Assembly (NCBI GenBank): GCA_965661345.1
Contig: CBFIDK010000012.1
Coordinates: forward strand, 1-50,955
DNA: 50,955 nucleotides
Reading direction: 5' to 3'
Origin: GCA-2862585 sp965661345
Lineage (GTDB): Bacteria > Bacteroidota > Bacteroidia > Flavobacteriales > UBA7312
The notes beneath the pieces were generated by a model, which saw nothing but the letters and a program-made list of their open reading frames with translations, searched no databases and had not been told where the DNA came from. The stretch's first letter is position 1; every line of letters begins with the position of its first letter. Below, piece after piece: positions 16,143 to 24,577 of this stretch. The translations under genes and the position numbers were made by a program.

Positions 16143-18734
16143 ATGAGTGGTGAAAAGAAGGTTACGCCTTTGATGAAGCAATATAATAGCATTAAAGCTA
16201 AATACCCTACTGCCATGCTTTTATTTAGAGTAGGCGACTTTTATGAGACTTTTGGCGAAGACGCTGTAAAAGCTTCAAAAATTTTGGGCATAACTCTTAC
16301 TAAAAGGTCAAATGGTTCATCTAATGATGCCTTGGCAGGCTTTCCGCATCATGCTTTAGATACCTATTTACCGAAACTAGTACGGTCAGGGCAAAGAGTA
16401 GCTATTTGTGATCAATTAGAAGATCCTAAAGCAACCAAATCAATTGTCAAACGAGGTGTAACGGAGTTAGTAACGCCAGGAGTGTCATACAATGATAAAG
16501 TGCTTGACCATAAGTCAAATAATTTTTTGGCTTCAATTCACTTTGGTGCTAAAGAGTTAGGAATTTCATTTTTAGATATTTCAACGGGCGAATTTTTACT
16601 CGCACAAGGCAAAGACGAATATATTGGTAAATTAATCCAAAGCTTTAACCCTTCTGAAATAATTATCCAAAAGCAATTTGCTCAAAAATTCAGTCAACTA
16701 TTTGGTGATAAATATTACACCAGCACTTTAGAAGATTGGGTTTTTACTGATGATTTTACAAAAGAAAAACTGTTAACACATTTTGGTACACTATCTTTAA
16801 AAGGTTTTGGTGTTGAAAGCATGATTGCTGGAACTATTGCTGCAGGTGCGGTCTTGCATTACCTTTCTGAAACCCATCATCACCATATAAAGCACATCGT
16901 CAATTTACAGAGAATTGAAGAGTCCAACCATGTATGGATGGATAGATTTACAATTCGAAATTTAGAGCTGTTTAATTCCTATGGTGAAGATGCGGTAACA
17001 TTAATTGATATCATAGATTACACAATTACGCCAATGGCATCTCGATTAATGAAACGATGGATGGCATTTCCGTTGAAGGAAAAAACCCTTATCAACGATA
17101 GGTTATCAGCTGTAGAATATTTCATGACAGCAGAAAGCTCAGTTTTATCATCAAGTATTAAAGAAATTGGTGATTTAGAGCGTCTCATTTCTAAAGTTGC
17201 TACTGCTCGAATTAACCCAAGAGAAGTGGTTCAGTTAAAACGAGCTTTGAATGCTATTGAGCCCATAAAAACCTTTTGCAAACAGTCAAACAATAAATCC
17301 CTTATTCAGCTTTCTGACCATCTCAATTTATGTGAAATTATCAGAGAAAGAGTTGAGAAAGAAATAAATGAAGACGCTCCAATTGCACTAAATAAAGGCA
17401 AGGTAATTGCTATGGGGGTAAATTCAGATTTAGACGATTTGCGCTCAATTGCTGAGCACAGTCACACTCACTTGCAACAAATACTTGAAAGAGAAACAGA
17501 ACGCACTAAAATACCATCTCTGAAGATTGCATTTAACAATGTATTCGGCTATTATTTGGAGGTAAGAAATACGCACAAAGACAAAGTTCCTGAAGATTGG
17601 ATTAGAAAACAAACATTAGTTAACGCTGAGCGTTATGTGACTCAAGAACTAAAAGAATTAGAGACTAAAATATTAGGTGCAGAGGAAAAGATTTTAGCTT
17701 TAGAAAGTAAATTGTTTAACGATTTGGTATTAAGCCTTATTGATTATATACCAGAAGTTCAAATTAATGCACAAAGAATATCTCAGTTAGATTGTCTGTT
17801 ATCTTTCTCAGAATTATCCAAACGACACAGCTATACCAAACCAGAAATTAATGATAGTTATGAATTAACCATTAATAATGGTCGACACCCAGTTATTGAA
17901 CAACAACTGGCGGTAGGTGAAGAGTATATTGCTAATGATGTATTTCTTGATAGAGAAAATCAACAAATCATAATGATAACTGGTCCGAATATGTCTGGTA
18001 AATCAGCTATACTTCGTCAAACGGCTTTAATCGTACTATTGGCGCAAATGGGTTGCTTTGTTCCTGCAGAAAGTGCTAGTATAGGTGTTGTAGATAAAAT
18101 CTTTACCAGAGTGGGAGCCTCAGATAATATTTCTCAAGGAGAGTCAACATTTATGGTTGAGATGAATGAAACGGCCAGTATTTTAAATAATATTTCAGAC
18201 CGAAGCCTAATATTACTCGATGAAATTGGGAGAGGAACAAGTACCTATGACGGTATTTCTATAGCATGGGCTATTGCAGAATTTGTTCACGAACACCCTA
18301 CAAAAGCAAAAACCTTATTCGCTACTCATTACCACGAACTCAACGACATGACTTCAACGTTTAAGCGGATTAAAAACTTCAATGTATCCGTAAAGGAAAT
18401 AGACAATCAAATTTTATTTTTAAGAAAGTTAGTTGAAGGCGGTAGTGAACATAGTTTTGGGATACATGTTGCAAAAATGGCAGGTATGCCAAAGCAAGTG
18501 GTTGACAAATCCAAGCTTATCATGAAACGTCTTGAAAAAGCACATTCATCGGAAAGTAAACCAAAAGTAACACAGTCTACTAATGATGACGATTTACAAC
18601 TTAGCTTTTTCCAGCTTGATGACCCTATTTTGGAACGTATTCGTGATGAAATAAAAGACTTAGATATTAATTCACTTACTCCAGTTGAGGCGCTTATGAA
18701 GTTGAATGAGATAAAAAAGGTAATTGGTCAATAA
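16143..18734 (+). CDS. mutS: DNA mismatch repair protein MutS
   Basis: Recognises mispairs and recruits MutL. I choose the ATG at 16143 (MSGEKKVTPLMKQYN), which follows an A-rich tract typical of starts here; an in-frame TTG at 16125 would add six residues. 863 residues. The mismatch-reading FxE motif is in GDFYETFG (Phe33, Glu35). The ATPase domain has Walker A TGPNMSGKSA near residue 612, then LILLDEIGRGTSTYDG (Walker B and signature) and FATHYHEL. Domains are in the MutS1 order with full length. A promoter and two tRNA genes follow immediately. Confidence 0.97.
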   Translation: MSGEKKVTPLMKQYNSIKAKYPTAMLLFRVGDFYETFGEDAVKASKILGITLTKRSNGSSNDALAGFPHHALDTYLPKLVRSGQRVAICDQLEDPKATKSIVKRGVTELVTPGVSYNDKVLDHKSNNFLASIHFGAKELGISFLDISTGEFLLAQGKDEYIGKLIQSFNPSEIIIQKQFAQKFSQLFGDKYYTSTLEDWVFTDDFTKEKLLTHFGTLSLKGFGVESMIAGTIAAGAVLHYLSETHHHHIKHIVNLQRIEESNHVWMDRFTIRNLELFNSYGEDAVTLIDIIDYTITPMASRLMKRWMAFPLKEKTLINDRLSAVEYFMTAESSVLSSSIKEIGDLERLISKVATARINPREVVQLKRALNAIEPIKTFCKQSNNKSLIQLSDHLNLCEIIRERVEKEINEDAPIALNKGKVIAMGVNSDLDDLRSIAEHSHTHLQQILERETERTKIPSLKIAFNNVFGYYLEVRNTHKDKVPEDWIRKQTLVNAERYVTQELKELETKILGAEEKILALESKLFNDLVLSLIDYIPEVQINAQRISQLDCLLSFSELSKRHSYTKPEINDSYELTINNGRHPVIEQQLAVGEEYIANDVFLDRENQQIIMITGPNMSGKSAILRQTALIVLLAQMGCFVPAESASIGVVDKIFTRVGASDNISQGESTFMVEMNETASILNNISDRSLILLDEIGRGTSTYDGISIAWAIAEFVHEHPTKAKTLFATHYHELNDMTSTFKRIKNFNVSVKEIDNQILFLRKLVEGGSEHSFGIHVAKMAGMPKQVVDKSKLIMKRLEKAHSSESKPKVTQSTNDDDLQLSFFQLDDPILERIRDEIKDLDINSLTPVEALMKLNEIKKVIGQ

Positions 18735-18751
18735 AAAAAATAAATAGAGGG

Positions 18752-18782
18752 TTTGTGCAATCTGAAAAATGTATTACATTTG
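18752..18782 (+). promoter_or_regulatory. Promoter of the tRNA-Gly/tRNA-Leu unit
   Basis: TTTG at 18752-18755, exactly 19 bases, then TACATTTG at 18775-18782: one of the clearest Bacteroidota promoters in the window. The tRNA-Gly gene begins 12 bases later, leaving only a very short 5' leader. Confidence 0.75.
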
Positions 18783-18793
18783 CCCTCCCTACT

Positions 18794-18865
18794 GCGAGTG
18801 TAGCTCAGGGGTAGAGCATCACCTTGCCAAGGTGAGGGTCGTGGGTTCAAATCCCATCACTCGCT
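18794..18865 (+). tRNA. tRNA-Gly (anticodon GCC)
   Basis: Full cloverleaf by eye: acceptor GCGAGTG pairs with CACTCGC, D stem GCTC/GAGC, anticodon stem TCACC/GGTGA around loop TTGCCAA, and T arm GTGGG-TTCAAAT-CCCAT. The discriminator base is T; no CCA is encoded, so it must be added after transcription. 72 bases. Confidence 0.96.
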
Positions 18866-18869
18866 CAAC

Positions 18870-18898
18870 ATCCTCTTTGAATAAAAGAGGATTTTTAT
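18870..18898 (+). terminator. Hairpin with T-run between the two tRNA genes
   Basis: ATCCTCTTT, loop GAATA, AAAGAGGAT, then TTTTATT: a 9-bp stem with a U-rich tail placed 4 bases after tRNA-Gly. It looks like a terminator or attenuator that would reduce read-through into tRNA-Leu; it may instead be a processing stem. Confidence 0.6.
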
Positions 18899-18911
18899 TG
18901 GATTACCCCAA

Positions 18912-18997
18912 GCCCAGGTGGTGGAATTGGTAGACACGTTGGACTTAAAATCCAATGGACAGTAATGTCCGTGCGGGTTCAAGTCCCGCCCTGGGTA
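18912..18997 (+). tRNA. tRNA-Leu (anticodon TAA)
   Basis: Long-variable-arm tRNA of 86 bases. Acceptor GCCCAGG pairs with CCTGGGT (last pair G-T), the anticodon stem TTGGA/TCCAA encloses CTTAAAA with anticodon TAA, the variable arm is TGGACAGTAATGTCCG, and the T arm is GCGGG-TTCAAGT-CCCGC. Discriminator A; CCA not encoded. Confidence 0.95.
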
Positions 18998-19000
18998 CTT

Positions 19001-19030
19001 AAAAGACTGAAGTTTTCTTCAGTCTTTTTT
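19001..19030 (+). terminator. Terminator after tRNA-Leu
   Basis: AAAAGACTGAAG, loop TTTTC, TTCAGTCTTTTTTT: an 11-bp stem followed by a T-run, 3 bases after the tRNA. Confidence 0.85.
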
Positions 19031-19053
19031 TGTTTCTTTAAACTTTTAAAAAC

Positions 19054-19085
19054 AAAAACAGCACCCATTTACGGATGCTGTTTTT
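19054..19085. terminator. Hairpin terminator downstream of waaA (minus strand)
   Basis: AAAAACAGCA pairs perfectly with TGCTGTTTTT across a 12-base loop, giving T-runs on both strands. On the plus strand it backs up the tRNA terminator. On the minus strand it follows the waaA transcript and the candidate small ORF at 19088-19216, whose stop codon is only 2 bases away. Confidence 0.8.
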
Positions 19086-19087
19086 CT

Positions 19088-19216
19088 TTAAGGGATCAAA
19101 ATAAGCTTTTCGAATACTCGAAATACTTTAGGAAGTAAGCCTATTTTTTTAGTAATTTCATACAACAAATTAAAACTACTTTTTTCAATATAGCACAACA
19201 GTTTTTGACGACTCAT
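19088..19216 (-). CDS. Candidate 42-residue ORF between waaA and its terminator
   Basis: ATG at 19216 to TAA at 19088; the product starts MSRQKLLCYIEKSSFNLLYE and ends PKVFRVFEKLILIP. It is basic and rich in Leu, Phe, Lys and Ile, possibly one amphipathic helix. I do not recognise it. For it: it fills the only sizeable non-coding gap on the minus strand, lies 43 bases after waaA, and stops 2 bases before a strong terminator, as a last gene of an operon would. Against it: short, no known family, and random ORFs of this size are common in AT-rich DNA. It may just be 3' UTR. The remaining 43 bases up to waaA show nothing. Confidence 0.3.
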   Translation of the reverse strand: MSRQKLLCYIEKSSFNLLYEITKKIGLLPKVFRVFEKLILIP

Positions 19217-19259
19217 TAAATTACTTAGACGAAACGAGATATTTTTGGATGAATGAGAT

Positions 19260-20456
19260 TTAAAGGTGTGTTTTTAGGCCCTCAAATACGATATTACTGG
19301 CTCCACTTCTGTCATTACAGAAGTTTGAAATGGTAGATTTATCCGTTGGATTAGACAGTTTTTGATGAATTATTTTTTCAAACTCTTGACTGTTTCTGAT
19401 GGAATCAGCTATACCAAAATTAAGTGCATCAATAGCTTCTGGAAACTTTTGATAATTAGGTCCAAATATTATTGGCACATCAAATGCTAAAGGCTCAAGT
19501 ATGTTGTGAAGCCCTTTGTGGCCAAAGCCACCGCCCACGTAAGCAACATCAGCGTATTGGTACAGTCGTGAAAGAATGCCAATACTATCAATGATAAGAA
19601 CAGAATATTCAGAAACATTTTTATCATTTGACTGGCTATAAAGTAAGCCATGCTGTTTTAACTGAGAAGACAGTTCAATTTCATGAGGAGCAATGATGAA
19701 TTTTAGGTTTGGATTTTGTTGACTAATGTCAATAATCATTTGACTATCAAATGCATAAGTACTACCGCAAACGATAAGTTTTTTATTGGATTTAAACTCT
19801 TCAATGTACGGGATTATTTTCTCATTTGTGAGGTGATTTCTTATTCTATCAAACCTACTATCGCCACAAATAGTTGTATTCGAAAATCCTTTTTCTTTTA
19901 ATAAATTATGAGAGTTTTCATCTTGCACATAAATGTGTGTAGTATTTTTTAAAATTTCCAAGAGCCAAAAGCCATAGGTTTTAAAAATTACATGATTACT
20001 TCTAAAAATAGCGCTTGCAGAAACGGTGGGTATATTTCTTTTTTTAAGCTCATTTAAATAATTGGGCCAAAATTCATTTTTTATAAAAATGGCTAATTTA
20101 GGATTAACACAATCTAGAAATTGCTTGCTATTTGAATAGGTGTCCAGCGGTAAATAGCTTTTGAAATCAATAGCATCATGTGTAGCGTTTATATAGCCTG
20201 AGGGTGAAAAAAAAGTAACTAAAACAGAATAATTGTTTTTCCACTTTTTGATTAAATCAATTAGTGGAATAGCTTGTTCGAACTCGCCTAATGATGCACA
20301 ATGAATCCAAACAATATCTTTTTTATGACCAGAGGGTAAATGTGTAATTATATTTTTTTGACCCTCATTCCACAACCTTGCTTTTTTATTGAATATTGAA
20401 GCGATTCGCACCAATAAACCATAAAGATGTATTCCTATTTGATACAATCTCATCAT
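19260..20456 (-). CDS. waaA: 3-deoxy-D-manno-octulosonic acid (Kdo) transferase
   Basis: Inner-membrane glycosyltransferase that adds Kdo to lipid A precursor. 398 residues, slightly short but complete. An N-terminal hydrophobic anchor is followed by WIHCASLGEFEQAIPLI, with the Glu of the GEFE motif as the catalytic residue, then FFSPSGY, FIKNEFWPNYL, and in the second domain AYVGGGFGHKGLHNILEPLA, the sugar-nucleotide binding loop. Whether it adds one or two Kdo units cannot be told. Starts 3 bases after the outer-membrane barrel gene and is co-transcribed with it. Two consecutive ATGs at the start make the first residue uncertain by one codon. Confidence 0.93.
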   Translation of the reverse strand: MMRLYQIGIHLYGLLVRIASIFNKKARLWNEGQKNIITHLPSGHKKDIVWIHCASLGEFEQAIPLIDLIKKWKNNYSVLVTFFSPSGYINATHDAIDFKSYLPLDTYSNSKQFLDCVNPKLAIFIKNEFWPNYLNELKKRNIPTVSASAIFRSNHVIFKTYGFWLLEILKNTTHIYVQDENSHNLLKEKGFSNTTICGDSRFDRIRNHLTNEKIIPYIEEFKSNKKLIVCGSTYAFDSQMIIDISQQNPNLKFIIAPHEIELSSQLKQHGLLYSQSNDKNVSEYSVLIIDSIGILSRLYQYADVAYVGGGFGHKGLHNILEPLAFDVPIIFGPNYQKFPEAIDALNFGIADSIRNSQEFEKIIHQKLSNPTDKSTISNFCNDRSGASNIVFEGLKTHL

Positions 20457-20459
20457 ATC

Positions 20460-21197
20460 TTAAAAGTAGTAAAACTCCCTAGTGGACCGTTTAGAAATTG
20501 GAACTATCCATCCAAATTTTATACCAAAGAACGAGTCGTTTCTCATTTCATCAGCGTTGGCAGTGTTATGGTTATAAGTTCGTTGGTTTTTGGTGAAAGC
20601 CCGTGTATATTCAATGCCTGAGAAGAAGTGAATACCTTTGTTTTTACTAATGTTTAAAAAGCCTAAGAAAATAGAAGAACTCAGTCCGCCAGTCAATTGG
20701 TCGTACATTTTTTTATTTTCTTCATTCAATTGAGGTACTGATGAATTTTTAACATCAATATTAATTTTATGTTGATGATAGCCTAAGCTGCCATAGCTTA
20801 ACACGCCAGACTTTTCATGAAAAATAGGGTGTAGGTAACCTAGTTTCAAATTAAAATTATTTCCTCTTTCTTGAAATAGAACATCAGCAATCTGACCATT
20901 TTCATCAATGATATTTTGATTTTCATCCATTAAGTGGTCAAGAATAGTAGAGTCGTTTACGTTATTGCCAAATATGAAAGAAGTATTAAAAGAAAAGTAA
21001 ATATTCTTTGGAGTTATTAAGGATAATTCAATTCCCAAATTTGAATTTATACCAAAATCTACTTTCATATCTGCCAAAGGAAATTGAAGCTCATAATTTG
21101 GTGAAACAAATACGATTTTTTCATTCACCTTTTCTTCCTCTTGAGAGTAGGCATTTAAAACAAGTAGGGTAAAAAGAAAGAATAGCTTGAATTTCAT
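20460..21197 (-). CDS. Predicted outer membrane beta-barrel protein
   Basis: 245 residues from the ATG at 21197 (MKFKLFFLFTLLVLNAYSQ), chosen because it gives a clean signal peptide ending at about residue 19; the reading frame stays open upstream for 30 codons but that part overlaps the divergent rfbB promoter. The mature part has alternating hydrophobic and polar residues with aromatic ends, for example IYFSFNTSFIFG, NFNLKLGYLHPIF, GIHFFSGIEYTRAF, and ends with an aromatic residue (REFYYF), all typical of a small barrel. No specific family recognised. Upstream partner of waaA, so perhaps linked to outer-membrane assembly. Confidence 0.65.
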   Translation of the reverse strand: MKFKLFFLFTLLVLNAYSQEEEKVNEKIVFVSPNYELQFPLADMKVDFGINSNLGIELSLITPKNIYFSFNTSFIFGNNVNDSTILDHLMDENQNIIDENGQIADVLFQERGNNFNLKLGYLHPIFHEKSGVLSYGSLGYHQHKINIDVKNSSVPQLNEENKKMYDQLTGGLSSSIFLGFLNISKNKGIHFFSGIEYTRAFTKNQRTYNHNTANADEMRNDSFFGIKFGWIVPISKRSTREFYYF

Positions 21198-21266
21198 TTT
21201 TTGATTTTTGGCTAATTTAAATATTCTAATGGCATTAATAACGAGAAAGCCTTTAGATTTATTGAT

Positions 21267-21274
21267 TATCTTTG
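21267..21274 (+). promoter_or_regulatory. -7 promoter element for rfbB-cpsB
   Basis: TATCTTTG, an exact TAnnTTTG, 21 bases before the rfbB ATG at 21296. It supports that start over an in-frame ATG at 21275, which would lie at the transcription start. No clear -33 TTG. Confidence 0.5.
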
Positions 21275-21295
21275 AATGGCAAAACAAAATTTAGA

Positions 21296-22342
21296 ATGAA
21301 AACGATTTTAATAACAGGTGGTGCAGGATTTATAGGTTCTCATGTCGTTCGTTTATTTGTAAACAAATACCCTAATGTAAAGATAGTTAACTTGGATAAG
21401 TTAACCTATGCTGGAAATTTAGAAAACCTACAAGATGTAGAGTCTTCAGAAAATTACTGTTTTGAAAAAGGGGATATTGTTGATGCTAAATTTATAGATG
21501 AGTTATTTCAAAAATACCACTTTGATGGTGTAATTCACTTAGCAGCAGAGTCTCATGTTGATCGTTCAATTACCAATCCGCTTGAATTCATTCTGACCAA
21601 CGTAATAGGCACATTCAATTTATTACATTCGGCAAAAAAATTATGGTCTGACGACTATGAGGGTAAATTATTTTATCACGTATCTACCGATGAGGTTTAC
21701 GGTTCACTAGGCAAAGAAGGTTTTTTTACTGAAACGACTCCTTACGATCCAAAATCTCCCTATTCCTCTTCAAAGGCAAGTTCAGACCATTTTGTAAGGG
21801 CTTACGGCAACACATATGGATTGCCATTTATAATTTCAAACTGTTCAAATAACTACGGCGAAAATCAATTTCCTGAAAAGTTAATTCCATTATTTATAAA
21901 TAACATTCGCAACAATAAGGCCCTTCCTGTATATGGTGATGGTATGTTCACCAGAGACTGGCTATATGTAGTAGATCATGCCAGAGCGATAGATGTTGTA
22001 TTCCACAAGGGTAAAGTTGGTGACACATATAATATTGGAGGCTTTAACGAGTGGACAAATATTGATTTGATAAAGTTATTGTGTAAGGTTATGGATAAAA
22101 AATTAGGAAGAGATCCAGGTACATCAGAGTCTCTTATAACCTTTGTGAAAGACAGACCTGGACACGATAAACGCTATGCAATTGATGCATCAAAAATTAA
22201 TCAGGAATTAGCATGGGAGCCATCCTTACAGTTTGAGGAAGGATTAGAAAAAACGGTAGACTGGTACCTTACAAATCAAGATTGGTTAGATAATGTAACA
22301 TCGGGTGCTTATCAGCAGTATTACCTTAAACAATACAGTTAA
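21296..22342 (+). CDS. rfbB: dTDP-glucose 4,6-dehydratase
   Basis: Converts dTDP-glucose to dTDP-4-keto-6-deoxyglucose, the entry to dTDP-rhamnose and other deoxysugars. 348 residues. NAD-binding GGAGFIGSH at about 8-16, HLAAESHVDRSI, catalytic STDEVYGSLG with the Thr-Asp-Glu triad, PYSSSKASSD with the YxxxK pair, and NNYGENQFPEKLIPLFI. The extended-SDR signature is complete, and the DE following ST marks it as RmlB-type rather than UDP-glucose epimerase. The other rml genes are not here. A CpsB-type phosphatase gene follows after 7 bases, so the pair likely serves extracellular or capsular polysaccharide. Confidence 0.95.
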   Translation: MKTILITGGAGFIGSHVVRLFVNKYPNVKIVNLDKLTYAGNLENLQDVESSENYCFEKGDIVDAKFIDELFQKYHFDGVIHLAAESHVDRSITNPLEFILTNVIGTFNLLHSAKKLWSDDYEGKLFYHVSTDEVYGSLGKEGFFTETTPYDPKSPYSSSKASSDHFVRAYGNTYGLPFIISNCSNNYGENQFPEKLIPLFINNIRNNKALPVYGDGMFTRDWLYVVDHARAIDVVFHKGKVGDTYNIGGFNEWTNIDLIKLLCKVMDKKLGRDPGTSESLITFVKDRPGHDKRYAIDASKINQELAWEPSLQFEEGLEKTVDWYLTNQDWLDNVTSGAYQQYYLKQYS

Positions 22343-22349
22343 ATAATTT

Positions 22350-23087
22350 ATGTTTTCATTTTTTAGAAAAAAAGAAAAACAGCTAGAGCCTATTGGTTTT
22401 GACTCCCTTAATTGTGATATACACTCTCATTTTATTGCTGGTATTGATGATGGTTCTCCTGATTTGAAAACATCAGTAGAGTTAGTTAAAAAAATGAAAA
22501 GTCTAGGTTTTAAAAAAATTATCACGACACCTCATGTCATGCATGATTTTTACAGAAATACCCCTGAAATCATATTATCTGGATTAGAAGATTTAAAAAA
22601 TGAACTCAAAGCCCAGTCTATTGAAATTGATATCAGTGCTGCAGCTGAGTATTATGTAGATTTTTATTTTGAATCAAAGTTAAATGCTGATGAAGCGTTT
22701 TTAACCTTTGGAGATAAGCACATTCTCATTGAAACGTCTTTTGTTTCTGAGCCTCCAAACTTTTCTGAATCAATTTTTAAGCTGCAGTTAAAAGGCTATA
22801 AGGTTATTTTAGCCCATCCTGAGCGATACAGCTTTATGTCTATTGATGATTTAAAAAAATATAAAAGCCGATCAGTAGAGTTACAACTTAACTTATTGTC
22901 CCTTCTAGGGTATTATGGCAGCGAGTGTAGGCGCAAAGCTGAACAAATGATCGAAAGCAATATGGTCGATTATGTCGGGACGGATTGTCATAATCTTAAT
23001 CAATCAACACTTTACCACAAATGCGCTACCAATAAATATTGGCACAAGCTTATAAATAGTGGAACACTAAAAAACCATTTATTGTAA
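22350..23087 (+). CDS. CpsB/YwqE-type tyrosine-protein phosphatase (PHP fold)
   Basis: 245 residues. Metal-dependent phosphatase of the PHP superfamily which, in capsule systems, dephosphorylates the BY-kinase that controls polysaccharide export. Metal-site motifs are visible in order: CDIHSHFIAGIDDGS (about 24-38), TTPHVM, AAAEYYVD, ILIETSF, LAHPERY and VGTDCHN. No signal peptide. No cognate tyrosine kinase lies next to it in this window. Ends with a 9-base overlap of the convergent fabD gene. The family assignment is firm; the target is inferred from homologues. Confidence 0.9.
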   Translation: MFSFFRKKEKQLEPIGFDSLNCDIHSHFIAGIDDGSPDLKTSVELVKKMKSLGFKKIITTPHVMHDFYRNTPEIILSGLEDLKNELKAQSIEIDISAAAEYYVDFYFESKLNADEAFLTFGDKHILIETSFVSEPPNFSESIFKLQLKGYKVILAHPERYSFMSIDDLKKYKSRSVELQLNLLSLLGYYGSECRRKAEQMIESNMVDYVGTDCHNLNQSTLYHKCATNKYWHKLINSGTLKNHLL

Positions 23088-23966
23088 GGTTTGAGCACTT
23101 TCAGTTTCTAATGCTCTATCCATTTTTTTGAATAAACCTTGCAGGACTTTCCCTGGTCCAACTTCAATAACTTTAGATAAGCCATCGCTTTGCATCTGTT
23201 CCATAGTTTGAGTCCATTTAACAGAAGCTGTTAGTTGTTTTATTAGGTTTGATTTAATCTCGTCAGGATCGCTTTCAGCTTTAGCAGTAACATTTTGATA
23301 AATAGGACAGTTGCCATTTTTAAAAGGCGTTGCTTCAATGGCATTTGCAAGTTCTATTCGTGCTGGCTCCATTAGAGGAGAGTGAAACGCACCGCCAACA
23401 GGCAGTTTTAAGGCTCTTCGAGCACCTTCTTGAGTTAACTTTTCGCAAGCTTCGTCAATGGCTTCTAATGAGCCAGAAATGACCAGTTGACCAGGGCAGT
23501 TGTAGTTTGCTGGAACGACAATTCCATCAATTTCACTGCAAATGCGTTCAACAACATTGTCATCTAAGCCCAGTATTGCAGCCATAGTTGATGGGTTTTG
23601 TTCGCATGCTTTTTGCATGGCCATTGCTCGTTTGTAGACAAGTTTCAAGCCGTCTTCAAAAGTCATATAATCGGCTGCAACAAGTGCTGAAAATTCACCA
23701 AGCGAATGACCTGCAACCATATCGGCATTAAAATTCTTTCCTAATACTTTAGCTAAAATTACAGAGTGAAGAAAAATAGCCGGTTGAGTAACCTTAGTTT
23801 GTGTAAGCTCATCATTTTCGCCCTCAAACATGATATCGGTAATTCTAAAACCTAAAATGTTATTGGCTTCTTCGAAAAGTTCTTTTGCTAGTGCCGAATT
23901 TTCGTATAAATCTTTTCCCATTCCAGAAAATTGTGCCCCTTGTCCAGGGAATACATATGCTTTCAT
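23079..23966 (-). CDS. fabD: Malonyl-CoA:acyl carrier protein transacylase
   Basis: Loads malonate on ACP for fatty-acid synthesis. 295 residues. VFPGQGAQFSGMG at the N-terminus, the nucleophile in AGHSLGEFSAL (Ser88), Arg113 in YKRAMAMQ that binds the malonyl carboxylate, and His195 in GAFHSPLMEPA. The ferredoxin-like subdomain lies between about 125 and 190. It starts 3 bases after folE, so the minus-strand unit reads queD-folE-fabD. No other fab genes are adjacent. Confidence 0.96.
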   Translation of the reverse strand: MKAYVFPGQGAQFSGMGKDLYENSALAKELFEEANNILGFRITDIMFEGENDELTQTKVTQPAIFLHSVILAKVLGKNFNADMVAGHSLGEFSALVAADYMTFEDGLKLVYKRAMAMQKACEQNPSTMAAILGLDDNVVERICSEIDGIVVPANYNCPGQLVISGSLEAIDEACEKLTQEGARRALKLPVGGAFHSPLMEPARIELANAIEATPFKNGNCPIYQNVTAKAESDPDEIKSNLIKQLTASVKWTQTMEQMQSDGLSKVIEVGPGKVLQGLFKKMDRALETESAQTLQ

Positions 23967-23969
23967 ATT

Positions 23970-24572
23970 TTAATTCAGTTTTGAGTTTATTAAATTCATG
24001 AATTCTAATCTTGTTTTTTCGCTATCTAGAAAAGCTCCAGAAAATGCCGAAGTCGTGGTCATGGAGTTTTGTTTTTCTACACCACGCATTTGCATACATA
24101 GATGGCGGGCCTCCATTACAACGGCCACACCTTTAGGTTGAAGCGTCGTTTGTATGCAATCTCTTATTTCATTGGTTAAACGCTCTTGTACTTGCAAGCG
24201 CCTTGAAAAGGCATCAATTACTCTAGGTATTTTGCTAAGTCCAACAATTTTTCCATCAGGTATGTAGGCAATATGAGCCTTACCAAAAAACGGTAACAAG
24301 TGATGTTCGCACAAGGAATAAAATTCAATTCCTTTTACCAATACCATTTGGCTGTAGTCTTCTGAAAACATAGCAGATTCTAATATTTCAGAGGGATTAA
24401 TGCCGTAGCCATGGGTAAGAAACTGCATTGCCTTTGCGACGCGCTCTGGTGTTTTTAGTAGCCCTTCTCTGCTAGAATCTTCACCTATCAAATCCAATAC
24501 TTTTTCGTAGTGCTCTTTTAATGAGTCCAGAGCCTCTGGAGAATAATGTTCTTCTTTTTTATATCCTGACAT
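23970..24572 (-). CDS. folE: GTP cyclohydrolase I
   Basis: Turns GTP into 7,8-dihydroneopterin triphosphate, the shared precursor of folate and queuosine. 200 residues, normal for FolE type IA. Zinc ligands are Cys88 and His91 in SLCEHHLLPF and Cys159 in RHLCMQMRGV. GLSKIPRVIDAFSRRLQVQE is the conserved substrate-binding block. The neighbour queD, 5 bases upstream in the same transcript, uses the product for queuosine, while folK at 11040 uses the folate branch. Confidence 0.97.
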   Translation of the reverse strand: MSGYKKEEHYSPEALDSLKEHYEKVLDLIGEDSSREGLLKTPERVAKAMQFLTHGYGINPSEILESAMFSEDYSQMVLVKGIEFYSLCEHHLLPFFGKAHIAYIPDGKIVGLSKIPRVIDAFSRRLQVQERLTNEIRDCIQTTLQPKGVAVVMEARHLCMQMRGVEKQNSMTTTSAFSGAFLDSEKTRLEFMNLINSKLN

Positions 24573-24577
24573 ATGTT

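Noticed and set aside
21198..21287. 30-codon N-terminal extension of the outer-membrane barrel gene
   Set aside because: It would bury the signal peptide inside the protein and run through the divergent rfbB promoter; the ATG at 21197 fits better.
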